From a virus, in IMG/VR virus record IMGVR_UViG_3300023179_007167, positions 1-41,137 of that record: 41,137 nt of DNA; one strand, 5' to 3'. This document shows, one piece after another, positions 34,670 through 40,920 of this stretch (the stretch's first letter is position 1; each line of letters starts with the position of its first letter). A model generated the notes under the pieces. It did not search any database. It had not been told where the DNA came from and saw only the letters and a list, made by a program, of their open reading frames with translations. Made by a program: the position numbers and the translations under genes.

Positions 34670-35857
34670 TTATTTTCCGGCATACGCGTCTGCGCAAGAT
34701 TGAAGCAACTGAGAAAACCCAGCCACTGTTGGTTGAGAAAGGTAGATGACGCGTCCGCCATAAGTGTGAATATCGAAGTCTAAACTTTTGTCTTGGTCTT
34801 GAAACAGAACAAACACAAAATCTCTTTGAACGTCGGTCGGGTATTTGCGCGCACGAAGTCGCGACAAAAACAACTCTACTGCGCGGCGGCAATTGCCGAC
34901 CGCAACGATAACGCCGCCGTCAAAATAATTTTGTACTTGCTCTGTAAACGCTAATAAATCTACGTATGCCGCGGCGCCGATAGCCGCGCCAAGTGTTGGC
35001 GGGCTAACAGACGGGTTTGTGTGGTTTGGAATCTCGCCAATCTCCGCTGACACATACACAGGAACGCCGGCGGCAAAAACAGACGCCATCAAACTACGAT
35101 CTCGACCAGCCTGCGACCGAAAACCAGACGCACAAATAGTCTCGCCATAGCCGGCTTGGTTCACAGCCGCCGTCATCGCCAGCGTATTGATATCTGGCCG
35201 CGGCATTTCGTCGGCATACGCAAGGTCAGCGCAGGCGCCGGCAAGAGTAACCATCAAAACACTGGCATAACGCTCTGCGAAAAACTTACGCCAGATAGCG
35301 TTGGTCGTTTCGCTAAACGCTGCAGAATCTAAAAAAAACAACACTGGTTTTGAGTTTTGCCGCGCCTGAAAAATGCTTCGGGCGGCGGCCCCGAAGCTCA
35401 TCAAATAGTTTTCATCGAGCGGCGTGACAGTGTCTGGCTGTACCGGCGGCAAAAAATACGTGCCGGGCACATCCGCAGACAAATCAGCCACGCGGTAGCA
35501 ACTTGTTATCTTTGGCAAATACTGGAAATGCTCTGTCTGACTCGAACTTGTCGTCATCGGCCCGGAACCGAACAGCAACCAGTCGGCGCTCACACCCAGC
35601 CGCTCAACAATTTGCCCGGCCATGCGAATAGTTAATTGCGAGTGGCCGATCAATACGCGGTGTAAATACCGGTAGCACACGCCTAGCGCCAGCGCCATCT
35701 CGTGGTCGTTGCCGCCAAACTGTACGTCGAGTAAGTACTGCACGCGCTCGCGCACGGGGGCGTACGCGTGCCACAACAGCCGGCGGTTCTTGCCGTACTT
35801 TTGCAACTGCTCTCTAGTTGCGCGATACTTCTTCCGCTCTTTTTGCGGCTTTGTCAT
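34670..35857 (-). CDS. XRE-type helix-turn-helix protein fused to a deoxyhypusine-synthase/Sir2-like domain
   Basis: 395 aa. Residues 35-100 read as a Cro/CI-type helix-turn-helix ending in GVSADWLLFGSGP, a hallmark of XRE regulators. Residues 150-390 follow the order of the deoxyhypusine-synthase-like (DHS-like NAD/FAD-binding) fold: PVLFFLDSAAFSETT at 171-185, a helix and LMVTLAGACADLAYA at 201-215, GVPVYVSAEIG at 264-274, NHTNPSVSPPTLGAAIG at 278-294, and GGVIVAVGNCRRAVELFL at 314-331 (compare GGV.LNVGSAV..PEVFL in bacterial DHS-like proteins, from memory). Phages have no eIF5A, so true hypusine synthesis is unlikely; NAD or polyamine sensing by a repressor is one reading. The lysine used by DHS is not evident. 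It overlaps the upstream gene by 44 bases. Confidence 0.6.
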   Translation of the reverse strand: MTKPQKERKKYRATREQLQKYGKNRRLLWHAYAPVRERVQYLLDVQFGGNDHEMALALGVCYRYLHRVLIGHSQLTIRMAGQIVERLGVSADWLLFGSGPMTTSSSQTEHFQYLPKITSCYRVADLSADVPGTYFLPPVQPDTVTPLDENYLMSFGAAARSIFQARQNSKPVLFFLDSAAFSETTNAIWRKFFAERYASVLMVTLAGACADLAYADEMPRPDINTLAMTAAVNQAGYGETICASGFRSQAGRDRSLMASVFAAGVPVYVSAEIGEIPNHTNPSVSPPTLGAAIGAAAYVDLLAFTEQVQNYFDGGVIVAVGNCRRAVELFLSRLRARKYPTDVQRDFVFVLFQDQDKSLDFDIHTYGGRVIYLSQPTVAGFSQLLQSCADAYAGK

Positions 35858-36893
35858 CTCGTGCTACTTTCTCCTGCTGCACATACTCCCGAACCAACGC
35901 AGAACCAGCCCGACGCATTTTGCCTGTGCCGCCAATCAACCGCATCCGGGCTGTAGCGTTTAAATAAACCGCTACAAGCTCGATGTCGTTGTTTAAAAGC
36001 TCGCGGGGGTATGCGTGGAACGCGATCAGCGCGCGGTAGATATCTTCGTCCTGCGTGCTGACTGTTTTGCGTTGCATCCATGTCTCGCCGCCGCGGGCGA
36101 CCGCTGTCGTATGCAGTATGCGGCGGTCGCCACGCATCGTTGGTATTGATAACTTTGTAGCGCTGGACGCAAGCAGCAGGCGCCGCGTCTGCACGCGCCA
36201 GCCGTCTTGCATGGGCACCGCGCACACGCGGTAAAGCGACGCCAGCGTATTGCGACGTGTGCTTGTGTAGTTCTGGTGTATATGGTTCTTGCACTTCTGG
36301 AGTTCGTCGCGCAACCGGATAATCGCCGCGTATCGTTCTTCTGGCTGCGCAAAACCCAAGCCGCCAATCCCGGCGCTTGTTAAAAAATGCTCGTCTGTGA
36401 CGACATGCAACGACAGCCGGGATTTTGGATCGTTTGCAATGTAGGCGTTGATCAGATATTTAAGTCGTTGCGTTTGCCGCGCAACAAGCGACGCCCAGCA
36501 GTGCGGGCAGAAGTTTGCGCGGTTGCACGGTTTGTACTCGACTGGCTTCCACTCCGCGGGCCGCGGCATGTACGCCACGCACCGCGGCCGGCAGTCAGCA
36601 TAAAGCTCAAACGCGCGCACAAGTTTGTACGGGTCTAGCTCGCTGTCAGGCACAAGCCCCCGCTGGTACAGCCATAACTCGTGCCGGCCAAGGTCCCAAA
36701 GTCTGTGAACCCATTGCCGACACATGCTGTTCACGCTCGACCGGACGTTGTACACAGAACAATCTCTGTTGATACCGTACACAGCGGCCAAAGCCACGCC
36801 GTAACTTGCCCGTTTACGCGGGGCAACAATAGCGTAGCTCCGCGTAGACCGCTTCCGGTACGCGGGCTCCAACACGTCTTGTAAAACCAGCAT
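35814..36893 (-). CDS. Cys-rich basic hypothetical protein (359 aa)
   Basis: Unrecognised. Cys101, 105, 123, 129 and 132 (CRPRC, then FCPHCW) make a probable zinc site near the middle, followed by LVARQTQRLKYLINAY. This Cys-Pro-x-Cys plus basic helix followed by a beta strand (RLSLHVVT) faintly resembles the zinc region of rolling-circle Rep proteins, but no HUH motif or catalytic Tyr is clear. The protein is very rich in Arg and ends in a charged helix, so nucleic-acid binding is likely. ATG 36893 overlaps the stop of the SEC-C gene and its own stop lies inside the HTH gene. Confidence 0.6.
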   Translation of the reverse strand: MLVLQDVLEPAYRKRSTRSYAIVAPRKRASYGVALAAVYGINRDCSVYNVRSSVNSMCRQWVHRLWDLGRHELWLYQRGLVPDSELDPYKLVRAFELYADCRPRCVAYMPRPAEWKPVEYKPCNRANFCPHCWASLVARQTQRLKYLINAYIANDPKSRLSLHVVTDEHFLTSAGIGGLGFAQPEERYAAIIRLRDELQKCKNHIHQNYTSTRRNTLASLYRVCAVPMQDGWRVQTRRLLLASSATKLSIPTMRGDRRILHTTAVARGGETWMQRKTVSTQDEDIYRALIAFHAYPRELLNNDIELVAVYLNATARMRLIGGTGKMRRAGSALVREYVQQEKVARDDKAAKRAEEVSRN

Positions 36894-37354
36894 TACGCCT
36901 GCTCCGGCTCTTCCGGTATAGGCGGCGCAGCTTCTTGCTCTTGCAACTGCTGCTGCATGTATTCGATGCGCTCTTTTACAAACGCCATGGCGTCTTCCAC
37001 GCCGTCAACTTCGATAAACGGTAGTTTTTCTTGTAGATGCTGCCACTTGGTCGCGCCTACGCCGGCAACGTTAATTTCACCGGGTTCCTGATTTTCAAAT
37101 TCGGGGAGCGTGGCAATAGCAAACGCTTCCGCGCGGTTTTTAAACACTATGATCTTTCCTTCTTTTGTCGAAAAGAATCCGGTACCGCGGGAGTTGCTGA
37201 TAACATAACGCACGGCCTCTTCGCCGCTGTCGATGTATTGCATGACGCGTTGCGGTTGCGTCATTGGAGGAATCAGGCAACAATACTTGAACTTCTTACC
37301 GCTTCCGCACCAACAACGCTCGTTGCGCTTTGGAGTTGCCTGCTTTCGCAGCAT
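36893..37354 (-). CDS. SEC-C zinc-motif protein (153 aa)
   Basis: Residues 11-26 are a textbook SEC-C motif, NERCWCGSGKKFKYCC (Cys14, Cys16, Cys25, Cys26), as found at the SecA C-terminus and in many small proteins where it binds zinc and partner proteins. The middle is a mixed alpha/beta domain and the end is a Gln/Glu/Pro-rich helix and tail. A near-perfect AAGGAGG ribosome binding site lies a few bases upstream of ATG 37354. It is the first gene after the sigma70-type promoter at 37406-37433, so it should be well expressed early. The exact role is unknown; motif certain, function not. Confidence 0.8.
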   Translation of the reverse strand: MLRKQATPKRNERCWCGSGKKFKYCCLIPPMTQPQRVMQYIDSGEEAVRYVISNSRGTGFFSTKEGKIIVFKNRAEAFAIATLPEFENQEPGEINVAGVGATKWQHLQEKLPFIEVDGVEDAMAFVKERIEYMQQQLQEQEAAPPIPEEPEQA

Positions 37355-37405
37355 ACTCGCCTCCTTGCTTATATGTGACTAGCCGTACCGTATGGAAGAA
37401 CGCGC

Positions 37406-37433
37406 AGCATACCAGACCTAAAAACGAAGTCAA
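37406..37433 (-). promoter_or_regulatory. Sigma70-type promoter for the SEC-C / Cys-rich / HTH operon
   Basis: On the minus strand TTGACT (-35) at 37428-37433, a 16-base spacer and TATGCT (-10) at 37406-37411 with an extended -10 TG (CTGGTATGCT). A transcript would start near 37399, about 45 bases before the SEC-C ATG. This is the best host-type promoter I can see in the window and suits immediate-early expression. Confidence 0.7.
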
Positions 37434-37498
37434 CCAGCGTATTTCCCGAGAAAAACCGCTTACCTATTTTTTTACCCATTTTACCACGCGCTGTAACT

Positions 37499-37540
37499 GC
37501 AATGCTGCTAAGCATTTGCAACAAAAATTTTCAGCAAATG
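37499..37540 (-). repeat. Cluster of short inverted repeats, possible operator
   Basis: Within 42 bases there is a 6-bp hairpin (AATGCT/AGCATT at 37501-37516) and an inverted pair CATTTGC/GCAAATG (37513-37519 and 37534-37540), so three related GCAAATG-like half-sites occur about 70-130 bases upstream of the promoter. They could bind the HTH protein encoded in the operon, but may be chance in an A/T-rich stretch. Confidence 0.35.
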
Positions 37541-37602
37541 TCAGAATTAGCCGAACTAGTCTCTTTACTTCGTAAAGAAAAGACTCCGTTTTCGTTTCAT
37601 TC

Positions 37603-37635
37603 GAGAAAATCGCAGGTCTGTAGAGGAACCTGCGA
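37603..37635 (-). terminator. Intrinsic terminator after the 113-aa gene
   Basis: Perfect 8-bp stem TCGCAGGT/ACCTGCGA (arms 37610-37617 and 37628-37635) with a 10-base loop, followed on the minus strand by TTTTCTC. It lies just past the stop at 37640 and isolates the next promoter from upstream transcription. Confidence 0.75.
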
Positions 37636-37639
37636 GTTT

Positions 37640-37981
37640 TCACACAGAGGCTGCTTCGCGCTCTGGTTCCTGCGGAACTTCAATTTCGGGGAGTAGGTCA
37701 AACAGACCCATCTCCATATCCAATAGGAGCCTGTCTGAGCCAGTGACCTCTCCCGACTCGTCTACGGTCGGGACAGCAATCATGCACCGCATATGGGGCT
37801 CTACAGGCTTCCCCATGATGTGCTCGTGCAAGAGCGTGAAGACGATCGGAAAACATCTGTCTTCCGGAAGCGCGTCGATCACTTCTTGAGGCAGTGACCG
37901 ATTGTATTTGATGATATCGCGCGAAATATGGTTAATGAGGTTTAAATTGTGCTTGTCAATGTACTTGTATTTATTTGCCAT
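37640..37981 (-). CDS. Hypothetical protein (113 aa)
   Basis: Unrecognised. A basic N-terminus (MANKYKYIDKHN) leads to a helical domain, followed by a mixed region and an acidic end (EIEVPQEPEREAASV). It is the last gene before the terminator at 37603. Its start is five bases past the upstream stop. Function unknown. Confidence 0.55.
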   Translation of the reverse strand: MANKYKYIDKHNLNLINHISRDIIKYNRSLPQEVIDALPEDRCFPIVFTLLHEHIMGKPVEPHMRCMIAVPTVDESGEVTGSDRLLLDMEMGLFDLLPEIEVPQEPEREAASV

Positions 37982-37986
37982 GTATT

Positions 37987-38229
37987 TTAGTTGTGGGGTT
38001 TTGGCCCCCGGTGTTTGTACATTGTGTGGGTGACGCCTTTTTTATCGGTGACGACACACAACTGGTACTGGTGCGCAACAGCGCCGGTTGTTTCTTTATT
38101 GTGCATCTCTACGAATTCTGGGCATTCACCGCCGGCCCACCGTGTGCACCACCCATCCCACGGCCCGCCAACAAATTTAACAACGGGCGATAGATTGGGT
38201 AGAATGCCGAGAGTTGCAAGCCTGTTCAT
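37987..38229 (-). CDS. Small phage protein with GGPWDG motif (80 aa)
   Basis: The segment VKFVGGPWDGWCTRW near residue 17 followed later by YQLCVV and a short Tyr/His end matches a small domain I recall from many tailed phages and actinobacterial genomes (F.GGP.DG ... Y.L......Y.). Its function is unknown. It starts four bases after the stop of the 31-aa membrane peptide gene, suggesting coupled translation. Confidence 0.6.
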   Translation of the reverse strand: MNRLATLGILPNLSPVVKFVGGPWDGWCTRWAGGECPEFVEMHNKETTGAVAHQYQLCVVTDKKGVTHTMYKHRGPKPHN

Positions 38230-38233
38230 GGCT

Positions 38234-38329
38234 TTATTCGTAATTTGGCGGAATAATCATGTGCTGCAGCAAAATAACTGCTACAGCAACAAAAAGACCG
38301 AACAAGTAGATTTGGCCGTCGTATGTCAT
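38234..38329 (-). CDS. 31-residue single-span membrane peptide
   Basis: A short frame with ATG at 38327-38329 and TAA at 38234-38236. The product has a polar start (MTYDGQ), one clear hydrophobic span of about 20 residues (IYLFGLFVAVAVILLQHMII) and a short polar end. Its stop is four bases before the next ATG. Phage micro-proteins of this kind may be holin-like, superinfection-exclusion or host-membrane effectors; nothing here decides. Weak ribosome binding site. Confidence 0.55.
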   Translation of the reverse strand: MTYDGQIYLFGLFVAVAVILLQHMIIPPNYE

Positions 38330-38357
38330 GTTAATTTTAGATAGCTAGAAGACACAG

Positions 38358-38387
38358 AATCTACCAGTTGGGGTTGGTTGCTGGCAA
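38358..38387 (-). promoter_or_regulatory. Candidate promoter before the membrane peptide gene
   Basis: TTGCCA (38382-38387), an 18-base spacer and TAGATT (38358-38363) preceded by TGG on the minus strand, inside the 64-base gap 38330-38393. It resembles the extended -10 promoters at 37406 and 30446 but is a weaker match. Confidence 0.3.
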
Positions 38388-38393
38388 GGCGCG

Positions 38394-38606
38394 CTATTCT
38401 TCGTATTTATAACGCCCGTCTTCTTCGCGGAGTTTTTTGTTGACGCTGTCAGCAACGTCTTTGTCGATAGACGCGCCGAGAATCATGAGCGCGTTGTACG
38501 TCGTCTGATTGGCGCCGTGCTCGTCTTCAAATACCGCGTTGCACAAAACTTGATACAACACGGTTAGCGGACTTTTAACGTGTTCAATCCGGCGTTGGCT
38601 GCTCAT
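38394..38606 (-). CDS. Small hypothetical protein (70 aa)
   Basis: Helical charged protein, unrecognised. Start at 38606 overlaps the end of the upstream gene by 23 bases. It is the last gene before the 64-base gap that may hold a promoter. Confidence 0.5.
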   Translation of the reverse strand: MSSQRRIEHVKSPLTVLYQVLCNAVFEDEHGANQTTYNALMILGASIDKDVADSVNKKLREEDGRYKYEE

Positions 38607-38850
38607 TGCTGGCTTTCTTTATAACGTCCCAGCCAATAAATGAAAACACGCGTTGCGTTGCCAGAAAGTCTGCGTCGTCGTCAAAGCCGGCGATGATGAG
38701 CACAAGCGTTTTGTTTTTCTTATCTATCTTGAACGTCGTGCCCGAACGTGGAATGCCCCATACGGCGTCTTGTGAGGCTGCGCGCACAAGGTTGCGACAC
38801 CACTCTAGCACGTGCTCTGGAGGTACGTTATTGGAATTGAGCGCAACCAT
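38584..38850 (-). CDS. Small hypothetical protein (88 aa)
   Basis: Unrecognised alpha/beta protein with a central hydrophobic strand (KTLVLIIAGFDDDADF). It overlaps both neighbours (one base at its start, 23 at its end), so the cluster is translationally coupled. Confidence 0.5.
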   Translation of the reverse strand: MVALNSNNVPPEHVLEWCRNLVRAASQDAVWGIPRSGTTFKIDKKNKTLVLIIAGFDDDADFLATQRVFSFIGWDVIKKASNEQPTPD

Positions 38851-39383
38851 TAAACTCTCTGGATTTGCCGGCGGGTGAATCGGTCTGTGACGGCTTGGTT
38901 GGCCTGCGATTCAGATAACTTATCCGCAATCGCTTGCGGATCACACATCTTGGCGATGTACTCAATAAACGGGCCAATCCAGCGCTCATTGGGTTCTTTT
39001 TCCCACACGGTTCCTCCGGAGTAACTGCCCGTCGCGTTGTAGCAATACACCATTCGGCCGGAATCGGCGTCTTCTTTGCACCACCAGCGAGGGCCGCTAC
39101 CGGTTCCGCCGCCAATGGACGGCAGCGCTATCTCTTTTATTTGCTGTCGTCGCGGGTCTTGGTGCGACCACGCGCATTCGCCTAACGTTTTTTTATAGTG
39201 GCGCTGCTGTACGTCATGGCGCAGCGGCACGCCGGCACATTCGGTAAAAATAGCAGGCAGGCCAGAGTCCATAAACGCTCTAATTTCACGCGCGTTTTGC
39301 GCAATGAGCGCTTGACGCGCGCGTTCGTTTTCGTTGATTTCGCGCTGCTGAAGCGCGTAGATTTTGGCAAGTGCTTCACTCAT
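38850..39383 (-). CDS. Hypothetical protein, member A of a duplicated pair (177 aa)
   Basis: Unrecognised, but clearly related to the next gene upstream (39376-39927). Both begin with a basic helix, carry F-x-D-S-G-[LI]-P at exactly residues 37-43, and later share an [W/F]-[I/V]-x-x-F-I-x-[Y/W] helix (residues 135-142 here) followed by PQ-x-[IL]-A. Between them this copy has a beta-rich part with a Gly-rich turn (SIGGGTGSGPRWW). The two genes overlap by 8 bases. Function unknown. Confidence 0.6.
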   Translation of the reverse strand: MSEALAKIYALQQREINENERARQALIAQNAREIRAFMDSGLPAIFTECAGVPLRHDVQQRHYKKTLGECAWSHQDPRRQQIKEIALPSIGGGTGSGPRWWCKEDADSGRMVYCYNATGSYSGGTVWEKEPNERWIGPFIEYIAKMCDPQAIADKLSESQANQAVTDRFTRRQIQRV

Positions 39384-39927
39384 TTTCAGCTACCTGTACA
39401 AACTTGCGGCGGCGGGGACCACACGCGGCCGACGTCGGCGGCGCTAAAAGCTCCGGGTCCATTTCTGCTAACATCTGCGGCGTGATATGCCGCGAAAGCC
39501 ACTTGATAAACGAGTCTACAAACTTTTGCTTGGCTTGCGCTTCTTCAACCATATACGAAAAGTTTTTACTTGGACTGTCGAGCCTGTAATACAGGCTTTC
39601 TTTTTCGCCGTCGCTTTCGAGTGACGCTTCGACATACCACGAGTATCGATCTTCGCCGTCGTACACTGTCAGCCCGGTTCCGGTGGCTGTTTTGTCGTCT
39701 AAAATATCTACAAGGTCGGAAAACGGTACGACTAGTCCCTCGACCTGTTCCAGCGACGGATTTCTGACTTTGATATCTTTGACAGTTTCCCACATCTCGG
39801 GGATACCGCTGTCTTTGAAATAGGCAACAGCGCGGCCAAGCGCGCGCTTGTTGTTAGTCCGAATCTTTTCTTTTTTTGCCAGCCGTGCGCGGTGCACTTC
39901 TGCAACTTTGTAAAAAACGTTGCTCAT
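39376..39927 (-). CDS. Hypothetical protein, member B of a duplicated pair (183 aa)
   Basis: Diverged copy of the gene to its left: same length, F-K-D-S-G-I-P at residues 37-43, then a beta-rich middle (RYSWYVEASL, SLYYRLDS) and FVDSFIKWLSRHITPQ at 136-151 followed by LAEMDPEL. The C-terminus is basic (RRRKFVQV). The ATG at 39927 overlaps the upstream stop by four bases (ATGA). Function unknown; the pair may form a heterodimer. Confidence 0.6.
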   Translation of the reverse strand: MSNVFYKVAEVHRARLAKKEKIRTNNKRALGRAVAYFKDSGIPEMWETVKDIKVRNPSLEQVEGLVVPFSDLVDILDDKTATGTGLTVYDGEDRYSWYVEASLESDGEKESLYYRLDSPSKNFSYMVEEAQAKQKFVDSFIKWLSRHITPQMLAEMDPELLAPPTSAACGPRRRKFVQVAENE

Positions 39928-40460
39928 GGTTGTGATGGTTGTGGTGTTTCTTGCGGCCGGTTAAAAATGCGGCGGTATGCGTCTGCGCTCCGCACCCACG
40001 CCTCAATCATGTTGCGCGGGTAGCGGCCGCCCACACCAAAATTGAAGTCAGTCCAGCGGTCTGCAGAAAAACCGCGCCACTCGATGTCGACTGTCTTCTT
40101 GTTGACTTTTTTGACAACATAGAACGCATAGCCGTCGCCGACTGGTATACGAAACAACTTCCCGGGGTGCAGACCTTCTGGGAGTGTGTCCGATCGTCCC
40201 TTGGCAATCAGATACTGCTCTTCGACGTGTGCGTAGTACTCGTTGGCTGTCGAGAGGGACGTAATCGGTATATCCGTCAGGCAGTCGAGGTTGAGGACGT
40301 AGCGTTCAGGCAGAATAGCGTCGTCAACAATGACGCAGCGTTCTTCGTTGTAATAGTCAATCGAGCTTTGCGAAAAGCGATCGACGATGCCGTAACGCCA
40401 TTTACCTGTGTGTTGTTCGTACCACTTCACCTGATACAAGTCAGGAATCGGCGTTGACAT
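39924..40460 (-). CDS. Hypothetical protein (178 aa)
   Basis: Unrecognised. ATG 40460 (MSTPIPDLYQ) is chosen over a longer frame that adds a Lys/Arg-rich stretch read inside the upstream gene. Aromatic-rich, beta-type composition with many Tyr and Arg, soluble. Overlaps both neighbours (20 bases at its start, four at its end). Confidence 0.55.
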   Translation of the reverse strand: MSTPIPDLYQVKWYEQHTGKWRYGIVDRFSQSSIDYYNEERCVIVDDAILPERYVLNLDCLTDIPITSLSTANEYYAHVEEQYLIAKGRSDTLPEGLHPGKLFRIPVGDGYAFYVVKKVNKKTVDIEWRGFSADRWTDFNFGVGGRYPRNMIEAWVRSADAYRRIFNRPQETPQPSQP

Positions 40461-40920
40461 TTTCTTTTGCTTTCTCTTTTTCCATCTCGGCGCGAATCTG
40501 TTCCATGACGACGAGGTGGTGCGCAACGTCAGTGCGGGCGAGGTCTTTAAGCAACTGCGCGTCCCAGTCGGCGATCAGCGGCAACGCGTCGGGCCACGAA
40601 GCGGATTCCTCGGCATAGCCTTCGTCGCAACCGGCTTGCACGTACATTTCTTTCTGGCACTTGAGGTACCACTTTTCGGCTTCGTCACTACTAAGCGTCG
40701 GCGGGTCGTCATCGTCGCTGGTGTTCTCGTGGCACAGCAACACGTGCCGCGCATCGACCAGCGCCCGAATAAGGCTGGCTTCAAATCCGTGTTCGTATTC
40801 AAAGCTTGCGATGAATACTTTGCGGATCGTGGCCTCTAAATCATCGGGCGCGATTTCGTCGTCTCCGCCCATCCGGCTCATCATGTAACTAATTTTGTCT
40901 AACGTTACGTCTCTGTGCAT
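40441..40920 (-). CDS. Hypothetical acidic helical protein (159 aa)
   Basis: Unrecognised. ATG 40920 (MHRDVTLDKI) is chosen because the longer frame lies within the partial gene to the right and is Arg/Cys-rich. Acidic, with a DDDD run near 87 and a Lys/Glu-rich C-terminal helix that probably forms a coiled coil. It overlaps the upstream gene by 32 bases. Confidence 0.5.
   Translation of the reverse strand: MHRDVTLDKISYMMSRMGGDDEIAPDDLEATIRKVFIASFEYEHGFEASLIRALVDARHVLLCHENTSDDDDPPTLSSDEAEKWYLKCQKEMYVQAGCDEGYAEESASWPDALPLIADWDAQLLKDLARTDVAHHLVVMEQIRAEMEKEKAKENVNADS

Noticed and set aside
35814-36893. Rolling-circle replication initiator (Rep)
   Set aside because: The Cys-Pro-x-Cys segment and following basic helix recall Rep zinc regions, but no HUH motif or properly spaced catalytic Tyr can be found.
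37369-37479. A 36-residue basic frame on the minus strand in the control region
   Set aside because: It has a poor ribosome binding site, overlaps the sigma70 promoter and the SEC-C leader, and its composition looks random.
37562-37580. TCTTTAC/GTAAAGA hairpin as a second terminator
   Set aside because: On the minus strand the T-run lies before the hairpin rather than after it, so it cannot act as an intrinsic terminator for the genes here.
37502-37696. A plus-strand frame of 64 residues
   Set aside because: It crosses the terminator and the end of the 113-aa gene, has no ribosome binding site and would be the only plus-strand gene in the window.
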